Under the pieces are notes generated by a model, which had not been told where the DNA came from, searched no databases, and was given only the letters and a program-made list of their open reading frames with translations. Below are positions 46,480-57,778 of a stretch of 64,000 nucleotides of DNA, piece by piece; position 1 is the stretch's first letter; every line of letters begins with the position of its first letter. Made by a program: the position numbers and the translations under genes. Source of the DNA: Rhizomucor pusillus. Taxonomy: Eukaryota > Mucoromycota > Mucoromycetes > Mucorales > Lichtheimiaceae. The DNA lies in contig FWWN02000286.1 in NCBI GenBank assembly GCA_900175165.2, forward strand, positions 1 through 64,000, in the 5' to 3' direction.

Positions 46480-48976
46480 TCAGGACACAGTTCTCGCACA
46501 GCGTCGCAATTGCAAGCGCAACAGCGGATGATTGAGGAATTACAAACACAATGTTCTCAGCCTTCTTCTGCTAATGCTACCAACAGTCCTTTACTTCATC
46601 AATTACTAATTTGACCTCATTATGACTGGTCTCCACCGGAGGAGTCATTGGCAACGCCTTCCAGGCTTAACGTCAGACCTCTTCCCTAATATTCTGGATG
46701 AGGAGACGAATCATCGACCAGTATCCTGCCTCGCAATCTGTGCACTATCAGCCACCGAATGCTCAGCTCAAGAATCTTCAGTATCAGATCTCGGCTATCT
46801 TTCGCCCCCCTCAACGTTCTCACCTTTGAACTCTTCACGATACTGCCTCAAGAAGAGGTGAATTGTATCTTCACGATTGTCCGTGACATTTGCACTCTGG
46901 TAATGCACGCTAACGGTGCTGCTAACCAGGCGCGCAATGATCTTTCCCTTAAAGCCATTAATCCTTCCTTTTCGGTTGGCTCTCCTAGTACTTCTTACAC
47001 CATGACCACAAGCTCGTTTAATGAACTTGTGGCCCAGCAATCCGCTATGCAGAAAACTCTGAGGGATGCGCGTTCCTATTTTCATTGCACGACTTCATCA
47101 ACTTCCGGCAGTTCACTCCCACTCTTCCTCTTTTTCAACAAGGGGATCAGTCGGCAGACGCTGACTGGTACCAGCAACAGCCAACTCCCGACAATGGACG
47201 CGGTCGACGCCAGTATCGCCGCCCTACCAACCGACAGTCGAGAGGCAACTCTCAGGTTACCGAAACCAGCAACAGCTCCCAGTAGGGGACAGACTCAACC
47301 GCTTCTTTCGGGATCGGGCACGAATTACGGACGATCGATGGCTGCATTCTGTCGTCCGCGACGGTATCTACCTGTTCTTCGATTGTCTGCCTCGTCTTTC
47401 TCGTACTTTCGCACCTCCACAACGCCTATCACTGAGGCGGTCTATCCAGCAAGTGCTGAACAAAACACTACACACCCGTCGGCTGATCCAAACTCTAACT
47501 ATGCGCATCCAAGCAGCCACAGTAGCGATCTTCTCAGCTCGTCTATAACATATTCTTCGATTCAAGAACAGATTTGTCAAGAGAAATCAGTTCTGGAACC
47601 GACTACACTCACTTCCAGCAGAAAGCATTCAGGAACTTCGTTGGTGGCTCGAGAATCTTCCGCTATGGGATGGTCGTTCAATCATCCCTTAGACACCACA
47701 AGTCCTTTACTTAGACGCCAGCAACTCCGGTTTGGACCGCCCACATCAACAAGTGCCGGATCAGCGATCTGTGGACTCAGGCGGAACACCAACAATCGAT
47801 AAACTCTTGCGAATTGAGAGCAGTACACCTTGCGCTTCAGACATTTCGACACTTACAGCTGACAACGGTCCTCGTTCGAACGGACAATGTCACCGCGGCA
47901 GCATACATCAACCATCAAGGCGAACTCGTTCACTTCCTTTGTCGACTTTGGCAACGAAGCTTTGGACTATGTGTCTGAAGCGGGGCATTCAACTTGTAGC
48001 CCAGCACATCCGAGGCAAGCTGAACTCGATAGCAGACTTCGAATGTCGCAGGACGTTCGCAAAGAACGCCTGGCGGCTCTGCCTTCACATCTTCCAACGG
48101 ATCCAATCGATGTGAGGCCAACACGACATCGAACTGTTGGCGGATCGCACAACTCGCTTTTTCCTCGGTATGTCGCGTGAAAACCCGATCCTCAAGTATC
48201 TGCACTGAACGCGTTCACCCTATGATGGTCTACCTTCCGAAATCCATATCTCTACTCGCCGTGGAACCTGATCTCACGCTGTCTGCAGAAAATTCAAAAA
48301 GAAGGAGTGAAAGCAACGATCGTGGTGCCGTTTTGGAGGAGCGCACCCTGGTTCCCTGCAAGGGATGGCCACTGCCCCACTAATCATCTTTCATCCTCCT
48401 CGGACCGTCGAGATGACAACCCCCCTGACGCCTTGGCCCTTTCCCAACGAGTAGAAGCTGTTCGCCTGACAGGTCTGCGGAGGCGCTATGATGAAGCCGG
48501 CCTCCATGATGATACACGAGAAGCCTTGACCGGCATCCTGACGGAAAATACATCAACGAATGGCATCTACCAACGGGCCAGCCAATTTTTGTTCGGAGAG
48601 CTATGCAGCATCATATTGACTTGAGAAACTTCTCGCGCAGTGAACTGCTTAATTTTCTTGTAGCTGCACACCACGATGGTTACGGTGTGAATACACTCAA
48701 ACTCTTCAAAACTGCTGCACTCAAGTTTCACCGTTCACCCGCCAATTTTATCATGACTTTGACATCCTCAACCTGCTGCATTCCTTTTGCTCGGAAGACA
48801 CCGCCTCAGCCTCTTTTCCGGCGAGCTGTCGACCTTCAACCTAACTTGCAACATGTTTCATCACTGGCCCATCAAGCTTCTACCGACCTCCATGCTGCTA
48901 ATCAAGTCGCAGCTTTCTTGCTTGGTCTCGTTGCCTTTTTACGCCCGTCTAACTTGCATCTGAAGTACTTTGAATA
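46480..48976 (+). mobile_element. DIRS-type tyrosine-recombinase retrotransposon, degenerate
   Basis: Plus-strand frames follow DIRS order. A gag-like region (46500-47280) is followed by VGDRLNRFFRDRARITDDRWLHSVVRDG at 47284 (start of the reverse-transcriptase region). RNase H-like pieces come next (PESIQELRWWLENLPLWDGR, YLDASNSGL, LVAQHIRGKLNSIADF). Then YSPWNLISRCLQKIQKEGV...IVVPFWRSAPWFPA, and a tyrosine-recombinase part (YGVNTLKLFKTAALKFHRSP, VDLQPNLQHVSSLAHQAS, AAFLLGLVAFLRPSNLH). Most of the RT core with the YxDD box is missing or unreadable, many frames shift, and the recombinase is cut at 48976 before its catalytic tyrosine. DIRS elements insert by recombination, leaving no target duplication. 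Confidence 0.8.
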
Positions 48977-49628
48977 AGACTACGTGACTCAATTTTGAGC
49001 AATCTACAGAGTAACCAATTTACTCAAAACTATTGGGCAATCTCCCTGTCTAAGGGAACTCACTCTTTCTTTCTTTTTCGTATCTCTCTATATTATTCAT
49101 TTTTTTTACTCTCAGACTAGTATGTGGTATCCAATATACTTATCTCTCGTCTGTATAAATATCAATAACTAAACAATAAATGTCGCCAACATCTCGTTCT
49201 TGTCAACTTCACCGAAACATTGCAACAATTTTCTTGACGTCGTCTCTGAAATTACATACATCTTTCCATAGGTGATCCTCCAATCTAATGGAGGAACTAG
49301 ATAAGATGAGACAAGCTAAGAAGCTCGACATGTGTAAACTAGATAATCAAGTTGTCCTCTATTCAAGTTCTCAGCGGGTATATATACATTTCTAGATTCC
49401 GATAGAAAACAACATTATTTTTTTTAAATTCGCAGAAAGGTGTACATTATCATAATCATGGAGTTTATTTGGTACTCTAGCGGTAGATTCCGTACAAAAA
49501 AATATAAACAGCGGAAGATGATCGAATGTCTTAAAGTGATATAGAGGTGAATGGAAACGTTAAGTTAGATTATCGAAAATCGATTTTGAACTGAGCGAAG
49601 GTCCAGGCAATATGGGACGGGTTGTTCG
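48977..49628. other. Spacer, no gene seen
   Basis: AT-rich 650 bases between the DIRS remnant and the HMG-box gene's 3' end; no repeats or ORFs of note. Confidence 0.4.
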
Positions 49629-50639
49629 CTACAGTGATGCGTGGAGATTAGTTTCAGGTGATGGAATTAATGAATATTGAGAGCTGCGATATGGAGGATG
49701 GTCGAGAGCCCATGCGTTGGTATGACTACATGATGACTGCATGGAAGCGTCGTGCGTTGAAGGACATTCAGAAATATGAGGCTGAAAATTGTCCAGAGTA
49801 TAAAGCATATTGTATTGCGTTTGATAGAGGTAGATGTTTGACAGTTCGTAATATTGGTTGTTACTTTGCTGATGCTGTTGAATTTGGTTCCAGTCACATG
49901 TATTAGTAAAGTATAAATGTTGAGTGTCAAGCGCTTGGTGCTCTGGGCTTGATGGAGAGCATCCGCGACTACTGTAAGGAGACGAAACAATGGTAGCTGA
50001 AGAGGAACACGGGTATTGCAAAGCGGTAGGATCATCCACCTTTGAAAATGGAGCCGGGCTAGGTGGTGTGATAGAAAGACCAATGCTGCTGCCATTGCTG
50101 CTGCCGCTGTTTGTAGTGTCGGTAGTGATATACAACGGTTGAATTTGCTTTTCTCGCAAGTCAGTGGTAAGAGGTGGCACATACTGTAAAGCACCAGGGT
50201 TGTTATATAAAAGCTGCATGATTTGGTTATTGGCTTCGTTGCGCGAGGTGAATTTGTCCTTAGGACGCACAGTGTATCTACGCTTGCTTCCTTTCTTCTG
50301 AGGCGTATATTTGTAGTTCGGATACCTAAACGAAGAAAACGTCCATGTAAGAAACGATACTGCCGTGTGGAATTCCTATTAATGTTCTTGTCGTTTTACT
50401 TACATTCGAGCATGTTCAATTTTCGCAATCCGAGCACGTTCACGGTAAGGCGCCTTTTCTTCCTCAGAGGCTTCCTTCCACCACTTTGCAATGATTTTGG
50501 AGATATCACGGTGGTTAGCTCCAGGACATCGTGCTACGATTTCGCTTTGTTTCTCGAGACGATACGCTAAGAAGCAGTTCATAGGTCTTGGGATCTTTTT
50601 GCTATTGCTTGGAGTTTGCTTGGCTTTTCCAGATGCCAT
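49629..50639 (-). CDS. HMG-box transcription factor (MATA_HMG type)
   Basis: Exon 1 (50404-50639) and exon 2 (49629-50325) join over a 78-base intron, splitting the box exactly at ARM/YPNY. The HMG box runs from about residue 15 to 90: IPRPMNCFLAYRLEKQSEIV, NHRDISKIIAKWWKEASEEEK, YRERARIAKIEHARMYPNYKY, then basic KKGSKRR. This is the MATA-HMG/SOX layout used by fungal mating and developmental regulators such as SexM/SexP and Ste11. The C-terminus is Ser/Gln/Tyr-rich. In Mucorales sex loci a triose-phosphate transporter and an RNA helicase flank the HMG gene; neither is here, so I treat it as a non-sex-locus paralogue. The frame is open upstream of the ATG to about 50810, so the N-terminus could be longer. 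Confidence 0.85.
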
Positions 50640-50788
50640 GGTGGAAGATAGATGACAGAAAGTTCTCAAAGTATCGGATAGCGTGCTTATATGTAGATTT
50701 ATCGGTATAGCTCTAGTTTGCTGAAAGTGCAACGTACAAAGATCGTCCAGCGAATAGCGGAACGACTTTTTAAGAGCATCTTGCTCAC

Positions 50789-51043
50789 TCAAACCATTTT
50801 CAAGCTGCAAGGTACAAATAAGCGACCTGGGGGATGTAATTTAAGGGATTTGGGAGAAAATAACATGTCAAAGCAGATAACACGGACATCAACCATTTTT
50901 GTACAAAACCCGCTGTCAAACTCATTAAGATACAGAAGGCGGTTTATTTCTGAGCCCGTGATTGCATTCGCCTTTGCTTTTTGATAGCATTCTTTTGCCG
51001 CTTCTTCATTGCATCGCCTAGTTCTGAGCTTTGTCTTTTCCAT
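50789..51043 (-). CDS. Small ORF upstream of the HMG gene, unknown; possible 5' exon
   Basis: ATG 51043 begins MEKTKLRTRRCNEEAAKECYQKAKANAITG, a charged helical start, open for 84 codons. Downstream, the HMG frame is open from 50810 with coding-like residues (LENGLSEQDALKKSFRYSLDDLCTLHFQQ). The two might be exons of a longer HMG protein, but no intron I tried joins them in frame with a plausible length. I do not recognise either part. Confidence 0.3.
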   Translation of the reverse strand: MEKTKLRTRRCNEEAAKECYQKAKANAITGSEINRLLYLNEFDSGFCTKMVDVRVICFDMLFSPKSLKLHPPGRLFVPCSLKMV

Positions 51044-51230
51044 CTATTTTTATAGTTTTCCCTGAAAGCAGAAGTTGAGTCTTAACAAAGCAACTGATCA
51101 TTATTACAGTCACACTGACCTATCGAACTCCGTCCGTTGAAAGATACCATTTCGATCATATCGAAAACAGCTCCTAAATGAGTTATATATGAGACGTCCA
51201 CGCCACGCATAGTGAAAAATGGTGTCATAG

Positions 51231-52796
51231 TTACTTTTTCATAAGCTTAGGATCATCAGTATGGAAAAAGAATAGAACACCCAGGTCGAGATAAGCCTGC
51301 CGGCCATATCAGAAACAATGTCTCCCTGATGCATGCATGACCCAATCGCATCGTTACCTTCTCTTCAGTATCAGAAGTGCGTACATCCATCATGATCTCC
51401 TCTTCATTGTTTTCAAAAAGCACTCTCGGTCTTTGTTCGATATCATCATCATCTGCCCCAAATAGCTTAAACGGTCCTACTTTCCAGTAATTAGCAATTA
51501 TAATGCATAAATGGATGCTATTTTTTCCCATCCCAAACCTGTTTCTGCTCCAAAAAGAGGTTTCATGTTGACATTGACTTCGTAATGTTTCTTCGTAGAC
51601 ACTTCAGGCATCGGCTTGTTTACACAATATAATGCTAATGGTAGGATTTAGTGCATGAATGATCACTCGCAAACATAATAACCCGTACGATCTGCCTGGC
51701 GTTCATTGTCTCTGGTAATACCATGTTTCCTACAGGGGGCTGTAAGATATAGTATACAGCTACAGTAATCAAAAGCACGTACTTGTTCAGGCCCATAATA
51801 GTATCTAATTCATGGTTGTTTCCGGTTTCAATTTCGTTACTCAATACTGTAGTTGCATCGATATCTAGTATAGATCTTAGCCGATGGGTACTGTTTCATT
51901 GTTTAGGAGATTCTCACCTTGCAGGGTTTTCGGATCATCATATTTGGGAATTTCGTCGTAGAACATTGGCAACTGCCGTACATGCCTCATACGGACCGCT
52001 ATATCATATAATTTTGTAATGTTATTTTTGTAATGGCTTGGATCAAAAACAATCTATAGAGGCACACATAAGCATCCCCTTTGCAGCTATCCATGCTTTT
52101 TCCTTTCTCGTACCCGGGTTCCGTCTGGTCTTCGCATTCGGACAATAGCAATTGGTCGGCCGTAACGACCTCGCCTCCATCCTTTTCTAGATTCCACGTT
52201 CCGTTCAGTCACAAGAGTCATATCCGTCGCATGGAAACCATCGCAAGTCTCCCAGCGCAGGCGTCTAGCGCGTTTCTTCTGTCGTTTTTCCTCCCGTGTC
52301 TTCTCCAATTCTTTCTCCTTCCGTTTTCGTTCCATGTAATCCGGTTTGGCGTCTTCCATATGCATGACTGATCCCTTCCATTTTGCACCATTGTAAAGTG
52401 ATAAGCCTAAACATATTATCGCTTGAGTTTTGGATGACTTAAATCGGTGCTCTTTTGTTTTATCTCATACAGCTGGACCAAGCTTTCGGCGTGGTATGTA
52501 TGGTGAAGTGTCCAAAACCTCTACATTGACCTAGAAAGACGTTAGCTAACAATGTTACTATACATTACGTCGAGCGTTTTACCATCAATGTCCCTTGCGA
52601 TAGAAATATCTGTCACAGCTCCAAATCGTTTGAATCGATCCGAGATTGCTGCTTCTGTTACGCTCGAATGTAAACCTTTTAAGTATATCCGCTTGTCCAA
52701 AGTTTCTTTACAAGTCCGTCAGTAAGCGATCTTTGCTATGCAATGCCCGGGGACTATTACGATAGGGCCGGTACCATTCTACGAACCTTCGGACAT
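51231..52796 (-). CDS. Nop8/NOL8-type nucleolar RRM protein (60S ribosome assembly)
   Basis: Nucleolar RNA-binding protein for large-subunit biogenesis. Exon 1 is MSE (ATG 52796), spliced to TLDKRIYLKGLHSSVTEAAISDRFKRFGAVTDISIARD (RNP2 = IYLKGL). A further intron yields RGFGHFTIHTTPKAW (RNP1 = RGFGHFTI), another CLSLYNGAKWKGSVMHMEDAKPDY, the family's K-W-K-G end of the RRM. A long basic helix (ERKRKEKELEKTREEKRQKKRARRL) follows, then IVFDPSHYKNNITKLY, LPMFYDEIPKYDDPKTL, FKLFGADDDD and LFFFHTDDPKLMKK at the stop (51231-51233). About eight introns all restore frame. The RRM and K-W-K-G motif match human NOL8; overall identity is moderate. Confidence 0.8.
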
Positions 52797-52859
52797 AATA
52801 ATGTGCCGATTGGAGAATGCAACTGAAAATCAGAAAACTACAAGCTTGCGGATATTCAA

Positions 52860-53721
52860 GTCACCGCAATATTGACGTTTACTGAGCCGAGAACAGAAGA
52901 TGTGGTACAACTCTCTCAGAGCTGCGCTTTATTGGTTGAAAATCAAGGACGCGGCTGCTTTTTCATAGATGGCTCTGGAGACTCTGGCACACATACAACA
53001 CCCTGCTGTCCTCTATCGATAGAATCTGTAAGAAGTCTTTGATAGTCGCTTCTGCTGATGTTGTTGCTCTGCAACTGAAAGACGTTCATTCACTTTTCAA
53101 GATCCCATGGACCTCTGGAACTTGTTTGTAAGGATCATAGAGGACATTCTTTTGTTGAATATTATAAATGTCTTGGGGAACCATGGTCATTTTTCCATCA
53201 ATATCTCTTTTCATGCGTAGAATTTGAGCTGGCTTGAAGACTACATTTTCATTTGTACAATATCTGCTTCGGAAGCACCGTTAACTTTTCGAGCATTGGG
53301 GTAGCTGAATGCCTCCGTAGAAAGCCATAGCATGGATGTCTGTCTATCTTGGACTTGTTCGGCTTTATAATTGAAAAACTTCCTTTTTTGTACGAGATGC
53401 ATACGCTGTCTACTCGCAACCGCTTTTCTTCGTACACCGCTTTGGGTTCTTCTTTTTCACGCCATTTACACAGGTGTATAATAGCCATTCTTTCCGCCGT
53501 CAGATTTTGCTTCCTTTTCGCTTCCTCCGTCTTTCCATTTCGTCGCTTTGCTTCTTGTCACGATGACTAGGATGCTTGCCGCCGTGGATACACGCTAAGT
53601 AGCAGTAGCCCAGACCAAACCTCTTGATACTTATATCAAAGCCATCAGAAAGGGTCCGTTCTCTAAGAGCCCTATAGAGCTGGCGACGAGTTGGAAATTG
53701 CAGCTTTAGAAGCTCGTCCAT
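52860..53721 (-). pseudogene. MULE transposase N-terminal (FAR1-like) fragment, third copy
   Basis: ATG 53721 starts FPTRRQLYRALRERTLSDGFDISIKRFGLGYCYLACIHGGKH...ERRRKRKGSKI, the first half of a FAR1-like zinc domain (F-x-S/T-x-x-x-L...G-F...Y-x-x-C-x-x-G-G). In other frames come LSTEAFSYPNARKVNGASE / HSATPMLEKL (53280-53340) and FKPAQILRMKRDIDGKMTMVPQDIYNIQQKNV (53130-53240), the P-x-x-I...D-I-Y-N linker of MULEs. The DDE core is absent, and the segment 52860-53080 is unassigned. The frame breaks near 53500 and 53250. Confidence 0.65.
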
Positions 53722-54324
53722 CTTCAGTGAAAGAAGGTTTTCGATCTCAACTCGCGCACTGAAATGCTCATTATGTATATGATAGTTTTTGTTGTGATAC
53801 CGACTGGAGCTAGACCAAAATGCCTTAGTTCTTCAGTGCGTGAGGTGACAGATTTCAATGCGCGTAATTCCCCATTTTAAATTTGCTGATAGAGCAGAAT
53901 CTTCACGTCATACGGAGTTCAGTATAATCGGTCACAACATTATACAGGCTCAATGTGCTCTTTTGAGATCATATGTTCGATGCTGTCTTCATGAGGTCAG
54001 TCCTTTTTTTCCTTCAGTCGAATCCGTACCCAAGTACAGAGAAACGTCAACTTACAAATCCAAATCAGTAAGGTATTGCAATATTTATATATGTAAAGTG
54101 CGAGTTCTAAGTTGTAGTCCGTTCGTTTGCGTCGTCCTCGAAGTTGAAGCGAGAGCGAAAAATGCTTGTAAACCTTATAAACTTTACACATGAAAACTCT
54201 CGAAAGCTGCATACGTAAACATTATCGAACATCTAATAGTCAGATCTCATGAATACAATATGTTGGCTTTCCAGGACAATATGTATTGATAATAGTTTAC
54301 ACGATCTCACGTTATTGCATGTAA
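53722..54324. other. Spacer, no gene seen
   Basis: About 600 bases between the MULE fragment and the iPGAM 3' end, with only chance ORFs. Confidence 0.4.
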
Positions 54325-56213
54325 CTAAATATCAAGGCCCATGTAAGTTTTGGCAATTTGCATGACTTGAGAGCCCGGAAATCGTCCCAATGCACCGCGA
54401 AATGCATCAACCTCGTTATACTGTTGGACATCGTCCCTAAATGCATTTGATGGACAAGATATCCCATACCGTGCTCGACTTATACAAAACGGTACAGGCT
54501 CGCAACTATGGTCGCCGTATAGCACCGGAGTAGAATGGTCGCTAGTCACTATAATCGTATACTGTAAATCAGAATATTGACACGTCAATAATGTATTGTC
54601 GCTACAAGCATACTATCTACGCCTTATCAATGTATTCACCTCTACATTGTTCTCCCGCTCGATTTCGTCCTTTGCCAGACGTGTAATAATATCGCTCAGC
54701 ATCAAGTCGATTTTCTCCAGAAACTCGACCTAAATGACAGACAAGCCATAATTTAATATAACGGTGAATTTTCAGCCTATGTGATGATCGTTTACCTTCA
54801 GATTTATATTTCTGTCATGCCCTGCATCGTCTACCGCTTTAATATGCAAAAATCCAAAATCATACTTTCCTTGGGTCAAGTTTTCAACCGCTGCATTCGT
54901 CTTTGCCTGGAAATTGGTGTGGTAATCTCCGGTTGCACCTGGTACTTGAATGATATCCATACCCGCCGTCGTTCCGAGGCCAGCAATGATGCACGTCGGT
55001 GCTATCAGAAAGCTTTTCAAACCATGAAGCTTTTCTATGCTGGGTATCTACGTCATATAATCTTAAAAGATCCTGAGCACAGGGTTCCTGTAATATGAAA
55101 CATACATCTATACAGCTCCCACAACCTCGCAGCAGCACACTATTAGCTGGATTTTTGCCTGCTTTTCTGCGATCATCGTTGATAGGATGCTTGGATAATA
55201 TCTCATAAAATACGTCTGATAATTCGTTGATCAACTGCGAGTTGACTGCTTCAGCAAAGAGACACGTTACGAGCACGGAAGAACGTGGACTTACGTCACT
55301 AGTCAATTTCGCTTCGTGTGTTTCATCAGTTGGCGCACATTTGACGATTGGCTTGCTGGTATTCATTTCGCAGATATGAGTACATGAGGATAAGGAGAAT
55401 AGACAGCTTCATCCATACTTGTCTTTTAGAGGGTCTGTGCCAGTAATCATATCTGTAAGCCGGGGTCCCCGAACGCGGACGCCGCATCGATGCTCCGTGG
55501 CATATTTTACAGCTACGGAGTGTTCTGGGAAGGAAGGTAATTTTCTACATTGCATAAACATTTTATACTTATTATCATGATTGCCACTGACTTACATGCC
55601 ATCCAATGCAGAGCATAGCGTGGGACCTAACCCTTCAAAGTGCCGGTCTGCTCGCCTTGAGACGACAATTCCGGATTCTTTATCCAGATATGCAAAATTA
55701 GACTATCAAGATTCCTGTTGTCAGCAAATCATGCAAATAAAACAATGCCCGAAGCCGTCAGAGCCTGCCTTAAATGCAATGTCGCCAGGAATCATGTCCA
55801 ATCCAGCACCCATAGTTTCAAAAGCACCTCGGCCGCGGTAATATCTATATTGTGGAGCTTACAGTTAGAGAGAGATCCTGTTAATTTTACCATTCTGTAC
55901 TTGACCTACTTCCGTGGATTGTATCCGAGAATGGACATGTGCGCTGTATCGGATCCACAGGCTAAAGCTGGTTCGACTGAATCCATAAGACCATTGAGAC
56001 CGCCGGCTATACAATAGTTATCGGTAGGGTTTAGCACAGCTGGTCGCAAGTGGAATACAACATATGTAAACTGCGAATTAGCGATTGCTGACCTGCTAGT
56101 CTGTCTAGCCAGGGTGTGTTCGCGGCTTGAAGAGGTGTCTTATGATCGAGCTGAGGAACGGCGACGTCGCCTACGCCGTCAATAAGCAACACTAACAGTC
56201 TCTGCTGCTTCAT
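54325..56213 (-). CDS. 2,3-BPG-independent phosphoglycerate mutase, archaeal type (ApgM-like)
   Basis: Alkaline-phosphatase-superfamily enzyme interconverting 3- and 2-phosphoglycerate in glycolysis. ATG 56213; the protein begins QQRLLVLLIDGVGDVAVPQL (metal-binding Asp) and TPLQAANTPWLDRLAG. Then come GLNGLMDSVEPALACGSDTAHMSILGYNP (nucleophile Ser), YYRGRGAFETMGAGLDMIPGDIAFK, FAYLDKESGIVVSRRADRHFEG, a region with HRCGVRVRGPRLTDMITGTDP, NPANSVLLRGCGSC, AGLGTTAGMDIIQVPGATGDYHTN, FLHIKAVDDAGHD and TSDHSTPVLYGDHSCEPVPF. About nine short introns. Most fungi use dPGM, so an archaeal-type iPGAM is less usual; all landmark motifs are intact. It is divergent from Cmc1. Confidence 0.85.
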
Positions 56214-56300
56214 GCTGGATCACCGTGGAAAAGCTGTTCTTCAAAATGGCTTGGGTGCACCGCGTAACGCAGTCGCTCCGTTTCCACTAACAGACAAGTA
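56214..56300. promoter_or_regulatory. Bidirectional promoter, 87 bases
   Basis: Only 87 bases separate the start codons of the divergent iPGAM-like gene (minus) and the CMC1-like gene (plus), so both 5' UTRs and core promoters must share this interval or extend into each other's transcripts. No specific factor site is claimed. Confidence 0.6.
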
Positions 56301-56756
56301 ATGGGCAAGATCATCCAGACAGCAAAAGAAAACCCGTTAGCAAACCGCACAGCAGAACTTCATGCTCTGACACGAGCAGAGGAGGAAGCTTGTTACAAGG
56401 ATCTCAAAGAAAGAGCATTGAAGCATTGTCAAGTCCCTGTTAAAGGTGAGGCCAAGGTGCCTGGTGCTGTTATGAAGCTTAGCCTGTTGCTTAATGCATG
56501 TCGATAGAGTTCGTCGAATGCAGCAAAGAGCACAATGTTACAGTCATGTGGACATGCAGAGGCAAGCTAAAGGAAATGAACAAGTGTCTTAACGAGCGGT
56601 ACGTGTGCCTTGGAATATGTGTAGCTTAATTTGGATATCTGAAAATATGTCATGTTACCTTGATTACACATCAGAACCACTCGTGAAGAGCTTGACAAGT
56701 TGAAATTGGCGAAATTAGCTGCTAAGCGGGCAGCTCTGCAACAAGAACAACAATAA
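56301..56756 (+). CDS. CMC1: Cmc1-type twin CX9C protein, COX assembly
   Basis: Intermembrane-space chaperone in copper/cytochrome c oxidase assembly. Three exons (introns about 56445-56508 and 56596-56673) give about 105 residues. Across the first splice the sequence becomes CQVPVKEFVEC, an exact C-x9-C. The second motif is CRGKLKEMNKC, again C-x9-C; together they form the disulphide-linked helical hairpin imported by Mia40. The N-terminus (NPLANRTAELHALTRAEEEACYKDLK) and the Lys/Ala-rich C-terminal helix (LDKLKLAKLAAKRAALQQEQQ) fit the family. There is no cleavable presequence, as expected. The spacing between motifs (VTVMWT) also matches Cmc1 proteins. Confidence 0.85.
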
Positions 56757-56921
56757 CAGTATACTAGCAGCGCACAGCATAGTCTTATACAGACAAGCAT
56801 GTATTCATTCAAGTTTATATATTTGACAGCGACAACATCCCCTACTCAATTGCATATGCTTTTTTGCCATGTTCCTAATTCCACCGATATCAATACACTG
56901 CATAGATTATATCCAGCTTAT

Positions 56922-57778
56922 TTATCCTTCACTTACGCTAATGACGCAAATATGATCGAGATCACGGAAGTATTCGTTGTAATCCAATGCATATCCAACA
57001 ACAAAGTCATCAGGAATGGCGAAGCCAACATAATCAGGAATATATCCGTTACTCCGAGGCGTCTTTTTGACGAGCAAGCTGGTTACTCGTACAGATTTTG
57101 GCTTGTAATCTTCGAGTCGTTTCAGCAGCTTGACCATAGTGTTTCCAGTATCAATGATATCCTCAACAATCAGCAAATTCTACGAGCAAAAGATGCAGCA
57201 GAACATTGTTAATAACAGTAAATCTTATATGCTACCTCCGAGTCTGATGTGTACTCTATTCCTACCTTGCCAGCGAAGTCTTTGCACTCTTCTTCACTCA
57301 AGGAAATGGTGACACCTTCAATTTTGTCATTTTTATAAGACTTCACGCGAATGAATTCAAGACTCAGAGGAACGCTCAATCCATTGCTCTTGGTGAGTGC
57401 CTTGATCTGGTTAACAAGATCGGCAAAATACTGGTGACCACCCTTGAGGATGCAGCATACAACTTTTTTTTTTATCATGGACATTTTAAGTTTCCAGGTC
57501 AACGAGATTAAATATGATATGGCCTTACCAAGAGGACCAGTGGTATCATCGACGATCAGTCTAGCGAGTTTATGAATTCTGTCCTGCCTTACTGTGTTAC
57601 TTTTTCCAGCAAAAGTGTGAGAGATCAGAAAAATAAAGGCACCAACCATGATCACGCCATGTGGGATCAAAATACTTGAGACGTCTTTCTCGTAGTGCTT
57701 GGGAATAACGAAGTGATCAAGGGAGTAGTGGTTCTTTTCAGTTGTTACGTCAATCCAATCTTTAGGTTCCATTGGCAT
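56922..57778 (-). CDS. HPT1: Hypoxanthine-guanine phosphoribosyltransferase (HGPRT)
   Basis: Purine salvage: converts hypoxanthine or guanine and PRPP to IMP or GMP in the cytosol. ATG 57778 (MPMEPKDW). Exons give [21 protein letters not shown], then [15 protein letters not shown], then [20 protein letters not shown] (PPi loop Leu-Lys-Gly). Next come [15 protein letters not shown] (Ser-Tyr catalytic loop), and after the last intron [14 protein letters not shown] (PRPP-binding [10 protein letters not shown]). [46 protein letters not shown] (Lys and Phe stacking on the base; YALDYNE) complete it. Four introns of 45-75 bases. All catalytic residues are present. Confidence 0.95.

Noticed and set aside
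49629..50639. Mating-type (sex) locus
   Set aside because: The HMG box fits, but no triose-phosphate transporter or RNA helicase flanks it.
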